This document shows, piece by piece, positions 13,713 through 21,594 of a stretch of DNA of 36,025 nucleotides. Each line of letters opens with the position of its first letter. Within the stretch, counting starts at the first letter, position 1. A model generated the notes under the pieces. The model had not been told where the DNA came from, made no database searches, and worked only from the letters and a program-made list of their open reading frames with translations. The stretch comes from an uncultured Erysipelotrichaceae bacterium (GTDB lineage: Bacteria; Bacillota_I; Bacilli_A; Erysipelotrichales; Erysipelotrichaceae): contig CADCRE010000056.1 in assembly GCA_902803785.1 (NCBI GenBank), forward strand, positions 1 through 36,025, given 5' to 3'. The position numbers and the translations under genes were made by a program.

Positions 13713-14474
13713 ATGTTATTGACAGTAGATCTGGGAAACACCAGCACAAAATTAGGCTTATTCGACAAAGATGTACAGAAAGGTTTCATCTGTGTCGACG
13801 GAGCTATCGACAATTACCGCAGCCTGATCCTTTCGTTTATCTACAAATCCAATCAGAGAGAAGACGCCATTGACAAGGCGATCCTTTCCTGTGTCGTTCC
13901 TCACGCCTACAACAGCATCTTTGATGCTCTGGCAGGGATCGTCGGAGAAGAGAACATCGTTGACATCAATCCTTATAAGGATTACGGCATCAAACTGGTG
14001 ATGCCGAGCCCGCAGGACACCGGCGACGATCTGATCGTCATGTGTTCCTATGCCTACAATCTCTATCACAGAGAACTTCTGATCGTATCCATGGGAACGG
14101 CGAGCGTCATCTGCCATGTCAACAAGAACGGCGAATTCCAGCACTGTATCATCGCTCCGGGCTTCTCCAAGATCGCTGAGACCTTATGGAAGAACGCGGC
14201 ACAGCTGCCTGAATTCGAACTGAAGCACACCGATACCTATCTGGCAGACAATACGGTCGATGCGATGAACGTCGGTATCTATAACGGTTATATCGGAATG
14301 CTGAGATCGCTGGTCGAAGGCATCAGGAATGAGATCGGCGAAGATCTCTATATCATCGGATGCGGCGGATTGGGAAAGATGATCGCTCCGTATCTGGATA
14401 TCTTCGATGAATACGATCCGGATTTCGTCACCAAGGGACTCAATTATATCTGTCAGAGGTACGGAAATGACTAG
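13713..14474 (+). CDS. coaX: Type III pantothenate kinase homologue, divergent active site
   Basis: The 253-residue protein has the family's length and N-terminal phosphate motif VDLGNTSTKLGLF (D6), the IIAPGF segment and a late IIGCGGLGK glycine motif. CoaX phosphorylates pantothenate as the first step to coenzyme A. Two conserved stretches have drifted: the usual GADRI reads GDDLI (104-108), keeping the aspartate at position 106 but losing the arginine, and the usual VDFGTATTFD reads VSMGTASVIC (125-134), losing both aspartates. It may be a slow, altered or regulatory member. It overlaps maf by 8 bases. The fold call is firm; the activity is not. Confidence 0.75.
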   Translation: MLLTVDLGNTSTKLGLFDKDVQKGFICVDGAIDNYRSLILSFIYKSNQREDAIDKAILSCVVPHAYNSIFDALAGIVGEENIVDINPYKDYGIKLVMPSPQDTGDDLIVMCSYAYNLYHRELLIVSMGTASVICHVNKNGEFQHCIIAPGFSKIAETLWKNAAQLPEFELKHTDTYLADNTVDAMNVGIYNGYIGMLRSLVEGIRNEIGEDLYIIGCGGLGKMIAPYLDIFDEYDPDFVTKGLNYICQRYGND

Positions 14475-15024
14475 AGTGATCCTCGCCAGCAAATCTCCCC
14501 GTCGCAGGGAACTGATGGAACTGCTGCAGATCCCCTTCGAAGTGATCGTTTCCGATGTCGATGAACAGATCGATCATGACAATGACCTGGTCAAGGAGAT
14601 CGAGAAGCTCTCCTATCAGAAGGCGGAAGCGGTATATCAGACTCATTCCGATGCACTGGTCATCGGATCCGATACGATCGTCAAGATCGGAAACAAGGCA
14701 TTAGGCAAGCCTCATTCCCTTGAGGAAGCGAGAAAGATGCTGGAACTTCTTTCCGACAACACGCATGAAGTCGTCACTGCCGTCTCGATCCTGGATCAGG
14801 GACGCAGAGAGACCTTCTCCAGTATCGCCGAAGTCACCTTCTATCCCCTCACTGACGAAGAGATCGAAGAATATATCCATACCAATGAACCGATGGATAA
14901 GGCCGGTTCCTATGCGATCCAGGGAGACGGAGCGAAATTCGTGAAATCGATCAAAGGAGATTTCTATACCATCGTCGGTCTTCCCGTTGCGGAGCTCTAT
15001 CACCGTCTGAAAAAATATCTTTGA
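14467..15024 (+). CDS. maf: Maf-like nucleotide pyrophosphatase
   Basis: This 185-residue Maf protein begins MTRVILASKSPRRRELM, the phosphate-binding SxSPRR signature, and carries VIGSDTIV and the QGDGAKFVKSIKGD segment typical of the family. Maf proteins hydrolyse non-canonical or modified nucleoside triphosphates (dTTP/UTP type) to monophosphates and influence division. I start at the ATG at 14467, which overlaps the end of the pantothenate kinase gene by 8 bases, with AGAGG upstream; a frame extending to 14407 adds no family sequence. The stop codon lies inside the -35 box of the tRNA-Thr promoter. Confidence 0.9.
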   Translation: MTRVILASKSPRRRELMELLQIPFEVIVSDVDEQIDHDNDLVKEIEKLSYQKAEAVYQTHSDALVIGSDTIVKIGNKALGKPHSLEEARKMLELLSDNTHEVVTAVSILDQGRRETFSSIAEVTFYPLTDEEIEEYIHTNEPMDKAGSYAIQGDGAKFVKSIKGDFYTIVGLPVAELYHRLKKYL

Positions 15025-15048
15025 CAGACAGATTTAATATAGTAGAAT
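15021..15048 (+). promoter_or_regulatory. Promoter of tRNA-Thr
   Basis: A consensus TTGACA (15021-15026) and TAGAAT (15043-15048) are 16 bases apart; the -35 contains the TGA stop codon of maf. The tRNA starts 10 bases after the -10 box. Confidence 0.75.
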
Positions 15049-15058
15049 TGAGATAGAG

Positions 15059-15132
15059 GCCTTCATAGTATAGTGGCAATACGCATCCATGGTAAGGATG
15101 AATCCCGTGTCCGATTCACGGTGAAGGCACCA
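15059..15132 (+). tRNA. tRNA-Thr (GGU anticodon), unusual T-loop
   Basis: A 74-base tRNA with encoded CCA. Acceptor GCCTTCA pairs with TGAAGGC, D-stem GTAT with ATAC, anticodon stem CATCC with GGATG around ATGGTAA (anticodon GGT), and T-stem CCGTG with CACGG. The G1-C72 and C2-G71 pairs and A73 suit threonine. The T-loop reads TCCGATT, so position 55, normally U modified to pseudouridine, is C. Confidence 0.9.
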
Positions 15133-15141
15133 TTCCGAAAC

Positions 15142-15166
15142 AAAAAAAGCCCAATGGGCTTTTTTT
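15142..15166. terminator. Bidirectional terminator after tRNA-Thr and tex
   Basis: Seven A, GCCC, loop AAT, GGGC, seven T: a symmetric hairpin that gives an A-run/U-run in both directions. The tex stop codon lies at its right edge. Confidence 0.85.
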
Positions 15167-17447
15167 AGTGTCTGCTTCCGAAACGTTCCAGAAGTCTCTT
15201 CATCGCTTCCTCTTCCGAGATCTCCTTCACTTCTTCTTTTTCTTTTTCCTTATGATAAGGACGGTTCTGTGCCTTCTTGCGGGAACGGAACTGTTTGCGG
15301 TCCGCATCCCTCTTTGCGAGCTCATCCAGAGGCAACAGAGAGAGCTGTACACGCTGTTTCGCCTCATCAACTTCATAGACGTAGACCTTGACGATATCCG
15401 CAACGGAGACGACTTCACTCGGATGAGAGATCCTCTTCTTCGACATCCTGGAGATATGGACCAGTCCGTCATCGTGCAGACCGATATCGACGAACGCACC
15501 GAAGTCGACGACGTTCCGTACCGTTCCGGAGAGTTCATCCCCGACCTTGAGATCCTTCAGTTCCAGGACATCCGATTTCAGGATAGCGCCGTCGAACTGT
15601 TCACGGTAGTCACGCAAAGGCGCCTTGATACATTCCTTGATATCCTCGAGAGTATATGGATCGATGCCAAGCTCTTTGATCCTGTCGTCCGCAAAGACGA
15701 TATCCGGATCTCCCAGTTTGCTGATGCCGGAGACCTCCATGATCTTCTTTGCGATGTCGTAGGATTCCGGATGGATATTGGTCGCGTCCAAAGGTTCATC
15801 CCCGTCGATGATGCGGATGAAGCCTGCACACTGTTCGAAGGCTTTGGCTCCGAGTTTCTTTACTTTCAGGAGCTGTTTCCGGTTCGTGAATCGGCCGTTT
15901 TCATTCCGATAGGCGACGATCTCGGCAGCGATCCCCTTATTCAGACCGGAGATATGTTCCAGCAGCTGAGCGGAAGCGGTATTGGCGTCGGCACCGACAC
16001 GGTTGACGACCTTCATGATCGCTTCGTCCAGACGTTCGTTCAATGCCTTTTCCGGAAGGTCATGCTGATATTGTCCGACACCGATGGATTTCGGATCGAT
16101 CTTGATCAGTTCTGCCAGAGGATCCAGAAGTCTTCTGCCGATGGAAACAGCCGATCTTTCTTCGACAGCCAGATCAGGGAATTCCTTTCTGGCTTCTTCC
16201 TGTGCCGACCAGACGGAAGCTCCTGCCTCCGATACGATCGCATAGGAAACATCCAATCCGTTTTCCCGGATCAGTTCTGCGACCAGTTTCTCCGATTCTC
16301 TCGATGCTGTACCGTTACCGATCGCAACGATCTTCACATCGTATTTGCGGATCAGAGAAAGCAGTTTCTGCTTGCTGCGAGGAATATCGCCGTCCTTGCG
16401 GAACGGGAACACCTTGTCCACCGCCAGCATCTTTCCGGTCGCATCCAGTACAGCCAGTTTGCAGCCGTTGTAGTATCCCGGGTCGAATCCCAGAACGACT
16501 CTTCCCTTTAACGGAGCCTGTGAAAGGAGCTTTTCCAGGTTGAGAGAGAATACTTCGATCGAAGTATCGTGTGCCTTCTGGGACAGATCACTGCGGATCT
16601 CATTCTCGATCGAAGGCATCAGAAGACGGTCGATACCGTCATCGATCGCTTCCTTTACGATCTCTTCGACATCGGAGATCCGGTCTTTGAGATAGGTCTC
16701 GTGAGCGATCTCTTTGATATGATCGAGGTCATAGGAGAAAGCGACCGTGATCACTTTCTCTTTTTCAGCGCGGTCTAAGGCCATTACCCGATGATCGGCG
16801 ATCGCAGAGATCTTCTCCGAGAAATCGTAGTACATCTCATAGACTTTCTTCTCATCGACCGCATCCTTCTTCAGTTTGGAAGTGATCGAACCTGCCTTGA
16901 CGATCAGATCCTTGAACCTCCATCTGAGTTTCGCATTATCCGATACGTTCTCAGCGATGATATCTTTCGCACCCTGGATCGCATCCTTGACGGTCTTGAC
17001 TTCATCGTTCAGATATTTCGCAGCTTCCGTCTCGATCTCGGCCTTCTCCGGCAGAGAAAGCAGATACTGGCTCAAAGGTTCCAGACCGTTCTTGATCGCG
17101 ATGGCCGCTCTCGTCTTTTTCTTCTGTTTGTACGGCTTATACAGATCTTCGACCTGTGACAGTTTCGTACAGGATTCGATCTGTTTCTTTAGTTCATCCG
17201 TCAGTTTTCCCTGCGTCTCGATCAGATTCAGGACGCTTTCTTTCCTCTCGGCCAGATTCAGCTGATATTTATACTGTTTGTCGATATAAAGGATCTTTTC
17301 TTCATCCAATGCGCCTGTCGCTTCCTTGCGGTAACGGGCGATAAACGGGACAGTATCTCCTTCTGAAAGCATCTTCAGAACGGTATCGACCTGTTTCGTA
17401 CCGATCTGAAGTTCTTCCGCTATCGTTTTGATGATTTTTTCTTCCAT
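15165..17447 (-). CDS. tex: Tex-family RNA-binding transcription accessory protein
   Basis: This 760-residue protein is a full Tex. The N-terminal region has the family's GDTVPFIARYRKEATGAL; the YqgF/RNase H-like core shows VVLGFDPGYYNGCKLAVLD and AIGNGTASRESEKL; helix-hairpin-helix segments follow (NRVGADANTASAQLLEHISGL); and an S1 RNA-binding domain near the C terminus begins VGDELSGTVRNVVDFGAFVD, ending in a basic tail. Tex binds RNA and is tied to transcription elongation and stress tolerance. I prefer the ATG at 17447; a GTG at 17465 is also open, with GTGAGG serving as ribosome-binding site for the ATG. It is a single-gene unit. Confidence 0.95.
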   Translation of the reverse strand: MEEKIIKTIAEELQIGTKQVDTVLKMLSEGDTVPFIARYRKEATGALDEEKILYIDKQYKYQLNLAERKESVLNLIETQGKLTDELKKQIESCTKLSQVEDLYKPYKQKKKTRAAIAIKNGLEPLSQYLLSLPEKAEIETEAAKYLNDEVKTVKDAIQGAKDIIAENVSDNAKLRWRFKDLIVKAGSITSKLKKDAVDEKKVYEMYYDFSEKISAIADHRVMALDRAEKEKVITVAFSYDLDHIKEIAHETYLKDRISDVEEIVKEAIDDGIDRLLMPSIENEIRSDLSQKAHDTSIEVFSLNLEKLLSQAPLKGRVVLGFDPGYYNGCKLAVLDATGKMLAVDKVFPFRKDGDIPRSKQKLLSLIRKYDVKIVAIGNGTASRESEKLVAELIRENGLDVSYAIVSEAGASVWSAQEEARKEFPDLAVEERSAVSIGRRLLDPLAELIKIDPKSIGVGQYQHDLPEKALNERLDEAIMKVVNRVGADANTASAQLLEHISGLNKGIAAEIVAYRNENGRFTNRKQLLKVKKLGAKAFEQCAGFIRIIDGDEPLDATNIHPESYDIAKKIMEVSGISKLGDPDIVFADDRIKELGIDPYTLEDIKECIKAPLRDYREQFDGAILKSDVLELKDLKVGDELSGTVRNVVDFGAFVDIGLHDDGLVHISRMSKKRISHPSEVVSVADIVKVYVYEVDEAKQRVQLSLLPLDELAKRDADRKQFRSRKKAQNRPYHKEKEKEEVKEISEEEAMKRLLERFGSRH

Positions 17448-17475
17448 ATGCTTTTTGAACCTCACAACTCTTACA

Positions 17476-17481
17476 ATTTTA
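17476..17481 (-). promoter_or_regulatory. -10 box for tex
   Basis: TAAAAT on the minus strand ends 10 bases before the possible GTG start and 28 before the preferred ATG. Confidence 0.4.
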
Positions 17482-17524
17482 CCACCTTTTGACTCCGCTT
17501 TACAGAGCTATTGAAAAATCTTTC

Positions 17525-17553
17525 AAGAAAAAGACTGACTCATGTCAGTCTTT
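17525..17553 (-). terminator. Terminator of the zinc-ribbon/lipoprotein operon
   Basis: On the minus strand AAAGACTGAC and GTCAGTCTTT form a 10-bp stem with a 4-base loop, followed by T-rich sequence. The stop codon at 17545 lies within the stem. Confidence 0.75.
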
Positions 17554-17946
17554 GCTTTCATTCAGTTCTCTCTCCAGCTGATCGACGACCGTCAGAATCT
17601 TCTTCCAGGTGATCTTTGGCTTTTCTTCCGCCATCTGCTGACGGTAGATTGGATCGTCATCGATCCGTGCCATCATATAGGCGTGATAGAAACGTCCGAA
17701 GGCCTCATACTGGCTCACATCCACGGCCGGTTCCTCATCCGCGATACTGTTTTTGACCGTATCGGTATAGATCGCATAGTATTCGCCGTTCTCGAAATGG
17801 TCATCCATGGAACTTAAGCCATATGCCCGATTTCCATAAGTGAGATCTCTCTTGATCTCCATGAAGGCAGCCAGGGCATTCATGAACAGTATGAGGGAAA
17901 AGATCACGATCAGTACTTTTCCGAAACGGATCCAGTTATTCTTCAT
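17545..17946 (-). CDS. Small membrane-anchored protein, function unknown
   Basis: This 133-residue protein has one N-terminal membrane helix (about 8-28) and a charged helical domain beyond it, probably outside the cell. It has no zinc ribbon. The segment FENGEYYAIYTDTVKN and then YEAFGRFYHAYMMA resembles in spacing the matching part of the two upstream neighbours (aromatic residues around a Y-x3-F/Y pattern), so it is probably a shortened paralogue lacking the zinc module. The ATG overlaps the preceding gene by 11 bases, with AGGAGGATGAACG as ribosome-binding site. It is last in the four-gene operon. No family recognised. Confidence 0.6.
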   Translation of the reverse strand: MKNNWIRFGKVLIVIFSLILFMNALAAFMEIKRDLTYGNRAYGLSSMDDHFENGEYYAIYTDTVKNSIADEEPAVDVSQYEAFGRFYHAYMMARIDDDPIYRQQMAEEKPKITWKKILTVVDQLERELNESKD

Positions 17947-18655
17947 CGTTCATCCTCCTGTTCACCAGCAGCAGGACCTCGGAATTACTCAAAGATCCCA
18001 GAGATTCGATATCCTCATCCGTCAGTTTCAGGAACGTCTTCAGACAGGCATCATATTCCTGATAGATCTGATCGAGGTGTTTCATCGTGAAGTCGCTGTA
18101 ATCATGTCTCCGGTAGCGTTCATAGTCCTCTTTGAATTCCTTGATATACTGGCATCCCCGGACCAGAGGATCGGAATACAGATTCTTACCGTAGAGATAG
18201 TCGCTCAGGTTTTCCTTGATATTCACGAGAGTGCTCGCCAGATAGTAGATCGGACTGTATTCTTCATACTCTCGATAGTCGACTGAATATTTGTCATAGG
18301 TCACCACGAAGGCGTCGTAGTTCTTTTCTTCCAGCCAGGAGTCCATCTCAGCCTTGATCTGTTCGGTGTCCTTTCGGGAAGCGATGATCCGATCGGCGAT
18401 CTCGTAGGATGCTCCATGGATCGGGATCAGTGCCAGATTCGCCAGCAGGATGACGACCAGGAAGGTCAGAACGTTATATCCCTTCTTCGTCTTCTTTACT
18501 TCGTTTACGACTTCGAAGCGGGTATTCTGATACTGTTTATCCAGCTGAGCCAGTTTTTTCAGGTGTTCCTGAGCTTCCGGATTCGGTGTGCCGCAGTTGG
18601 GACAGACCGGGGAATCCAGGGTCAAAGGAGCTCCACAATTCTTACAGTTAACCAT
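17936..18655 (-). CDS. Zinc-ribbon membrane protein, function unknown
   Basis: The 239-residue protein has a zinc ribbon C4-x2-C7 ... C18-x2-C21, a charged linker, one membrane helix (about 61-79) and a large helical C-terminal domain that should lie outside the cell. The layout matches the next gene upstream in order and length, and both end in a short helical segment rich in Leu and Ser (LTDEDIESLGSLSNSEVLLL here). The ATG follows GAAAGGAGAAAACA and overlaps the upstream stop by 8 bases. Zinc-ribbon plus single membrane helix proteins are common in Firmicutes and mostly uncharacterised. Probable partner of its neighbours. Confidence 0.65.
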   Translation of the reverse strand: MVNCKNCGAPLTLDSPVCPNCGTPNPEAQEHLKKLAQLDKQYQNTRFEVVNEVKKTKKGYNVLTFLVVILLANLALIPIHGASYEIADRIIASRKDTEQIKAEMDSWLEEKNYDAFVVTYDKYSVDYREYEEYSPIYYLASTLVNIKENLSDYLYGKNLYSDPLVRGCQYIKEFKEDYERYRRHDYSDFTMKHLDQIYQEYDACLKTFLKLTDEDIESLGSLSNSEVLLLVNRRMNDEE

Positions 18656-19373
18656 TGTTTTCTCCTTTCACGTATTTTTTCAGATCGGAAGCACTCAGAT
18701 AGCCGTAGGAATCGGCACAGCGGTCGTAGATATTGCGCAGTTCGCTCTCGCTGTATCCCAACGCGATCAGATCGCTCAGGATCACCTTTCTGTCTTCTTC
18801 ATAGACCGCATAGTCTTCTTCGCTCATCTTCGTCGTATTTCCGTAGTACTCCGGATAGTAGAGGAAATAGAGACAATCCCGCAGATAATACTCATCCTTG
18901 AAGACGTGGTCTCCGATCCTCACATAGGCCTCCAGCAGACAGTATGCATCGTAGTGCTCCCACTGGTAGAAGGCACTGGAATTGTCGTACTGTAAACTGC
19001 TGATCGTATCGAGATCGCCTTTTGCGAAGGCATCGTTCAGTTTATCGATATTCTCTTCGGTCCACAGGATCTTCTCAAGACGTTCCTCATCATATTCTCT
19101 GTCATTATAGTAGTTCGTATTCATCATCCGTGAGAAAACGAAAGCGAGCCCGACGATCACAGCGACGGTCAAAAGCGCCTTCAACAGAGAAAACAGGATA
19201 TTGCGGCTGACGGAATGTTCCGCCTCTTCTTTCAGGCCGAGGAAACTGTCGATCATGTCGGCGATCTTCTTGCGGAAACTGCGATAGGCTCCCGCCTTGT
19301 GCATCGTTCCGCAATACGGACATTTCGTCAGACTGTCGTCAAATCTTCCTCCGCAATTCTTGCATACGATCAT
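18648..19373 (-). CDS. Zinc-ribbon membrane protein, paralogue of its neighbour
   Basis: This 241-residue protein again has C4-x2-C7 ... C18-x2-C21 (MIVCKNCGGRF, KCPYCGTMH), then an amphipathic stretch, one membrane helix (about 59-80) and an acidic, tyrosine-rich helical C-terminal domain. The segment AFAKGDLDTISSLQYDNSS followed by an aromatic YxxYCLLEAYV pattern lines up with the same region of both downstream genes. It starts 12 bases after the lipoprotein stop, with AAAGGCAG before the ATG, so it is in the same operon. No known family function is visible. Confidence 0.65.
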   Translation of the reverse strand: MIVCKNCGGRFDDSLTKCPYCGTMHKAGAYRSFRKKIADMIDSFLGLKEEAEHSVSRNILFSLLKALLTVAVIVGLAFVFSRMMNTNYYNDREYDEERLEKILWTEENIDKLNDAFAKGDLDTISSLQYDNSSAFYQWEHYDAYCLLEAYVRIGDHVFKDEYYLRDCLYFLYYPEYYGNTTKMSEEDYAVYEEDRKVILSDLIALGYSESELRNIYDRCADSYGYLSASDLKKYVKGENNG

Positions 19374-19385
19374 AGATCTGCCTTT

Positions 19386-20441
19386 CTAATGTGCCTGGTA
19401 AAACAGTTCTCCGGATCGGGACATACAGATCTCCGTCTTCAGCATCATCGTTCCCGGAGCGGTATATTCAAATTCGATGGTCTTGACATCGCCGCCCTTG
19501 AATCCCTGGATCTGGGACGCGTCATCGACATGACAGATGAATCCGTTGTCTGTCGCTTCATATGTGCCCTTGAGTTCACCCAGACCGGAATACAGGTTCT
19601 CGGTGAAGACGAAGGTCCCGTCGGTATAGAACTTCACGGACGGCAGGTATTCATCCGGGATCTCTTCCATCGGTTCATGGACCCAGAGATCCATAAAGTT
19701 CTTTTCATCGATCTGTTTTTCATTGAAATCTTCCGGCATCTTTCCGTCGGTCGTGAAGACATCGTCCCGTGAGGATGCGAAGAGATCTTCCATCAGGATG
19801 ACTGTATCCTCATCGAAGATAAAGAATTCAAAGTTGTATACCTTCTCACCGTTCCAGTCGTTGAATTCCTCGAAGTTACTGAACATATAGACGTTTCCTG
19901 CCAGTCCGTACACACCGTTGACATAGATCTCGTTTCCGCCGTTGTTTTCCGTCAGCACGAAAGTCTTGTCGTCATTCAGTGTCAGCTTGCAGTCGTTATT
20001 ATTCACGTTGTAGTAAGTTTTTGAAGTATCATCCTGGATCGGTTTGCGTTCCGGTCTCGTCGTGGAATACACATCGTCCGATCGGGAATCATGTACGGAA
20101 GTCTTCAAAGTCAGGGTATTATCATCCCTGATCTCAAAGAGGATCTTTCCGGAAAAGCCGAGATGGCTGTTTTCTGCATTCAGAGTACAGACGTTCTCGT
20201 TGATCTCCCAGGTCCCTGTGATCTCATCCGCTCCGTCTGCGGAACTGTCCGTCAGAACAAAGCTGTGATCTTTTCCGAACCAGATCTTCGCATCGTCAGA
20301 ATCCAGAAAACGATCTGCGGTATTATAGAATACCTTCTCTGAAAGATCGTAAGTTTCCGTTTCTACTGTCGTTACGACCGTGCAGGAACAGGACAGAAAC
20401 AGAACAAGAAGCATCGTCAGATATCTTGCGGCTTTTTTCAT
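19386..20441 (-). CDS. Lipoprotein with three internal repeats, function unknown
   Basis: This 351-residue protein has a signal peptide with lipobox (LFLSC, lipid-anchored Cys18 or possibly Cys20). Beyond it lie three tandem copies of a beta-rich unit of about 110 residues. Each has an opening strand with D/N-x-S/T-FV(L/F)T(D/E) (58-64, 158-164, 274-281), a middle G-T/V-W/Y turn (76-78, 176-178, 292-294) and a closing strand followed by SRSDD-like residues (119-123, 223-227, 341-344). The shape suggests small beta-barrel or sheet domains binding a ligand at the cell surface. It leads the operon, with AGGAGGGTTCACG before the ATG. Function unknown. Confidence 0.75.
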   Translation of the reverse strand: MKKAARYLTMLLVLFLSCSCTVVTTVETETYDLSEKVFYNTADRFLDSDDAKIWFGKDHSFVLTDSSADGADEITGTWEINENVCTLNAENSHLGFSGKILFEIRDDNTLTLKTSVHDSRSDDVYSTTRPERKPIQDDTSKTYYNVNNNDCKLTLNDDKTFVLTENNGGNEIYVNGVYGLAGNVYMFSNFEEFNDWNGEKVYNFEFFIFDEDTVILMEDLFASSRDDVFTTDGKMPEDFNEKQIDEKNFMDLWVHEPMEEIPDEYLPSVKFYTDGTFVFTENLYSGLGELKGTYEATDNGFICHVDDASQIQGFKGGDVKTIEFEYTAPGTMMLKTEICMSRSGELFYQAH

Positions 20442-20460
20442 CGTGAACCCTCCTCTTTTT

Positions 20461-20466
20461 ATTATA
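20461..20466 (-). promoter_or_regulatory. -10 box for the lipoprotein operon
   Basis: TATAAT on the minus strand ends 19 bases before the ATG, leaving a short leader with GGAGGG. No clear -35 box. Confidence 0.5.
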
Positions 20467-20470
20467 AGAG

Positions 20471-20494
20471 AAATAGGATGTCTCCATCCTATTT
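20471..20494. terminator. Hairpin after the AlkP-family gene
   Basis: AATAGGATG and CATCCTATT form a 9-bp stem with a 4-base loop just after the stop at 20489 on the minus strand, followed by TTTCTCTT. A weak to moderate terminator. Confidence 0.55.
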
Positions 20495-21592
20495 TTTCTT
20501 CATATAGACGATGACCGGGATCTGCATCTCATCATCGCACATTCCGGCGTGTTCTCCCTTGAATTCCACCAGATCGTATTCCGAATAACGGAAGGACAGA
20601 TCGGATTTGGCGATCGCCAGATAGTCTCCGACGAACTCCTTCATCCGCGGATGGTCTTCGTTCGTACCGAAGATCTTCAGCTGTTCGACCTGTTCATAAT
20701 TTAACAGCAGGTAGTCGTTTTCGAATTCCTTCTTGAATTCTCTCTCGAACTCTTCCCGAAGGTCTTCCCTGATACAGAAAGACATGGCCCGCGGTTCGAC
20801 GGAAGGTCTTCTCGTAAAGTACTTCTGGAAGCGGGATCCGTACAGATCGTAGGATCTGCGGGTATCGATCTGACCGTGATCGGCCGTGATCACCAGCATC
20901 GTACCTTCCGCGACCTCTTCCGAGAGTTCTTCCAGGAGGTGGTTGATATCGGAGAGATAGAGATCACAGACCTTGGAACTCGGTCCGTACTTGTGCATCA
21001 TACTGTCATATTTGTCCCAGTAGGCGTAGATATATCGGTAATCCGCTTCATAGGAATACTTCTTCAGCCGTTCGCACATCTCGTCGAGGCTCTCGCAGCC
21101 ATCCGGATCGAAGGACGGATTGAGAGTTCTGGCAGGAATGCCCATCTTCTGAAGTTCTTCATCCGTAGCCGTGACCGGAACGTATTTCTGGAAGATATCG
21201 CCTTCGTATTCCTTGTCGCTGTAATAGCTGCGGGACAGGAACGGGATCACGATATCGTCCACTTCACGAAGATACTGAGACCAGCCGATCCAGCCGTTCT
21301 CGTTCGGCGCTTTTCCGTTGCGGATCGCCGTCGTTGCGGCTGTCGTCGTCGGCGGAAAGACCGTCGAAGTATCGGTCATCATGTTCCGGTTCAGGAAGGC
21401 TTCGGATGAGAGCTTGCGTTTTATCAGGTTGGCTCCCATCGCATCGATCAGGATCAGATAGATCCGTTTCGGCTTTTCTTCTCTGATCCTTTTCGACAGT
21501 TCTCTGTTCGGCGCGAAACTGGAACTTAATCCGAAGTATTCCCGGATCGAAGCGACGTAACTGAGGATCGATTCATCATACTGAACGATCAT
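20489..21592 (-). CDS. Alkaline phosphatase-superfamily phosphodiesterase
   Basis: The 367-residue protein is a nucleotide pyrophosphatase/phosphodiesterase-type member of the alkaline phosphatase superfamily. The first metal aspartate lies in IYLILIDAMGANLI, the nucleophile threonine in TVFPPTTTAATTAIRNGKAP, and the second metal site in VITADHGQID; the C-terminal EFKGEHAGMCDDE histidine completes it. No signal peptide is present, so it acts in the cytosol. It starts 2 bases after the aminopeptidase stop, in one operon with two nucleoside hydrolases, which suggests it could release nucleosides or nucleotides from a phosphodiester. The substrate is unproven. Confidence 0.8.
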   Translation of the reverse strand: MIVQYDESILSYVASIREYFGLSSSFAPNRELSKRIREEKPKRIYLILIDAMGANLIKRKLSSEAFLNRNMMTDTSTVFPPTTTAATTAIRNGKAPNENGWIGWSQYLREVDDIVIPFLSRSYYSDKEYEGDIFQKYVPVTATDEELQKMGIPARTLNPSFDPDGCESLDEMCERLKKYSYEADYRYIYAYWDKYDSMMHKYGPSSKVCDLYLSDINHLLEELSEEVAEGTMLVITADHGQIDTRRSYDLYGSRFQKYFTRRPSVEPRAMSFCIREDLREEFEREFKKEFENDYLLLNYEQVEQLKIFGTNEDHPRMKEFVGDYLAIAKSDLSFRYSEYDLVEFKGEHAGMCDDEMQIPVIVYMKKK

Positions 21593-21594
21593 CT

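Noticed and set aside
15168-16511. A 447-codon open frame on the plus strand opposite tex
   Set aside because: It lies wholly antisense to a clear full-length Tex gene, has no family motifs and no ribosome-binding site; it is a by-product of tex codon use.
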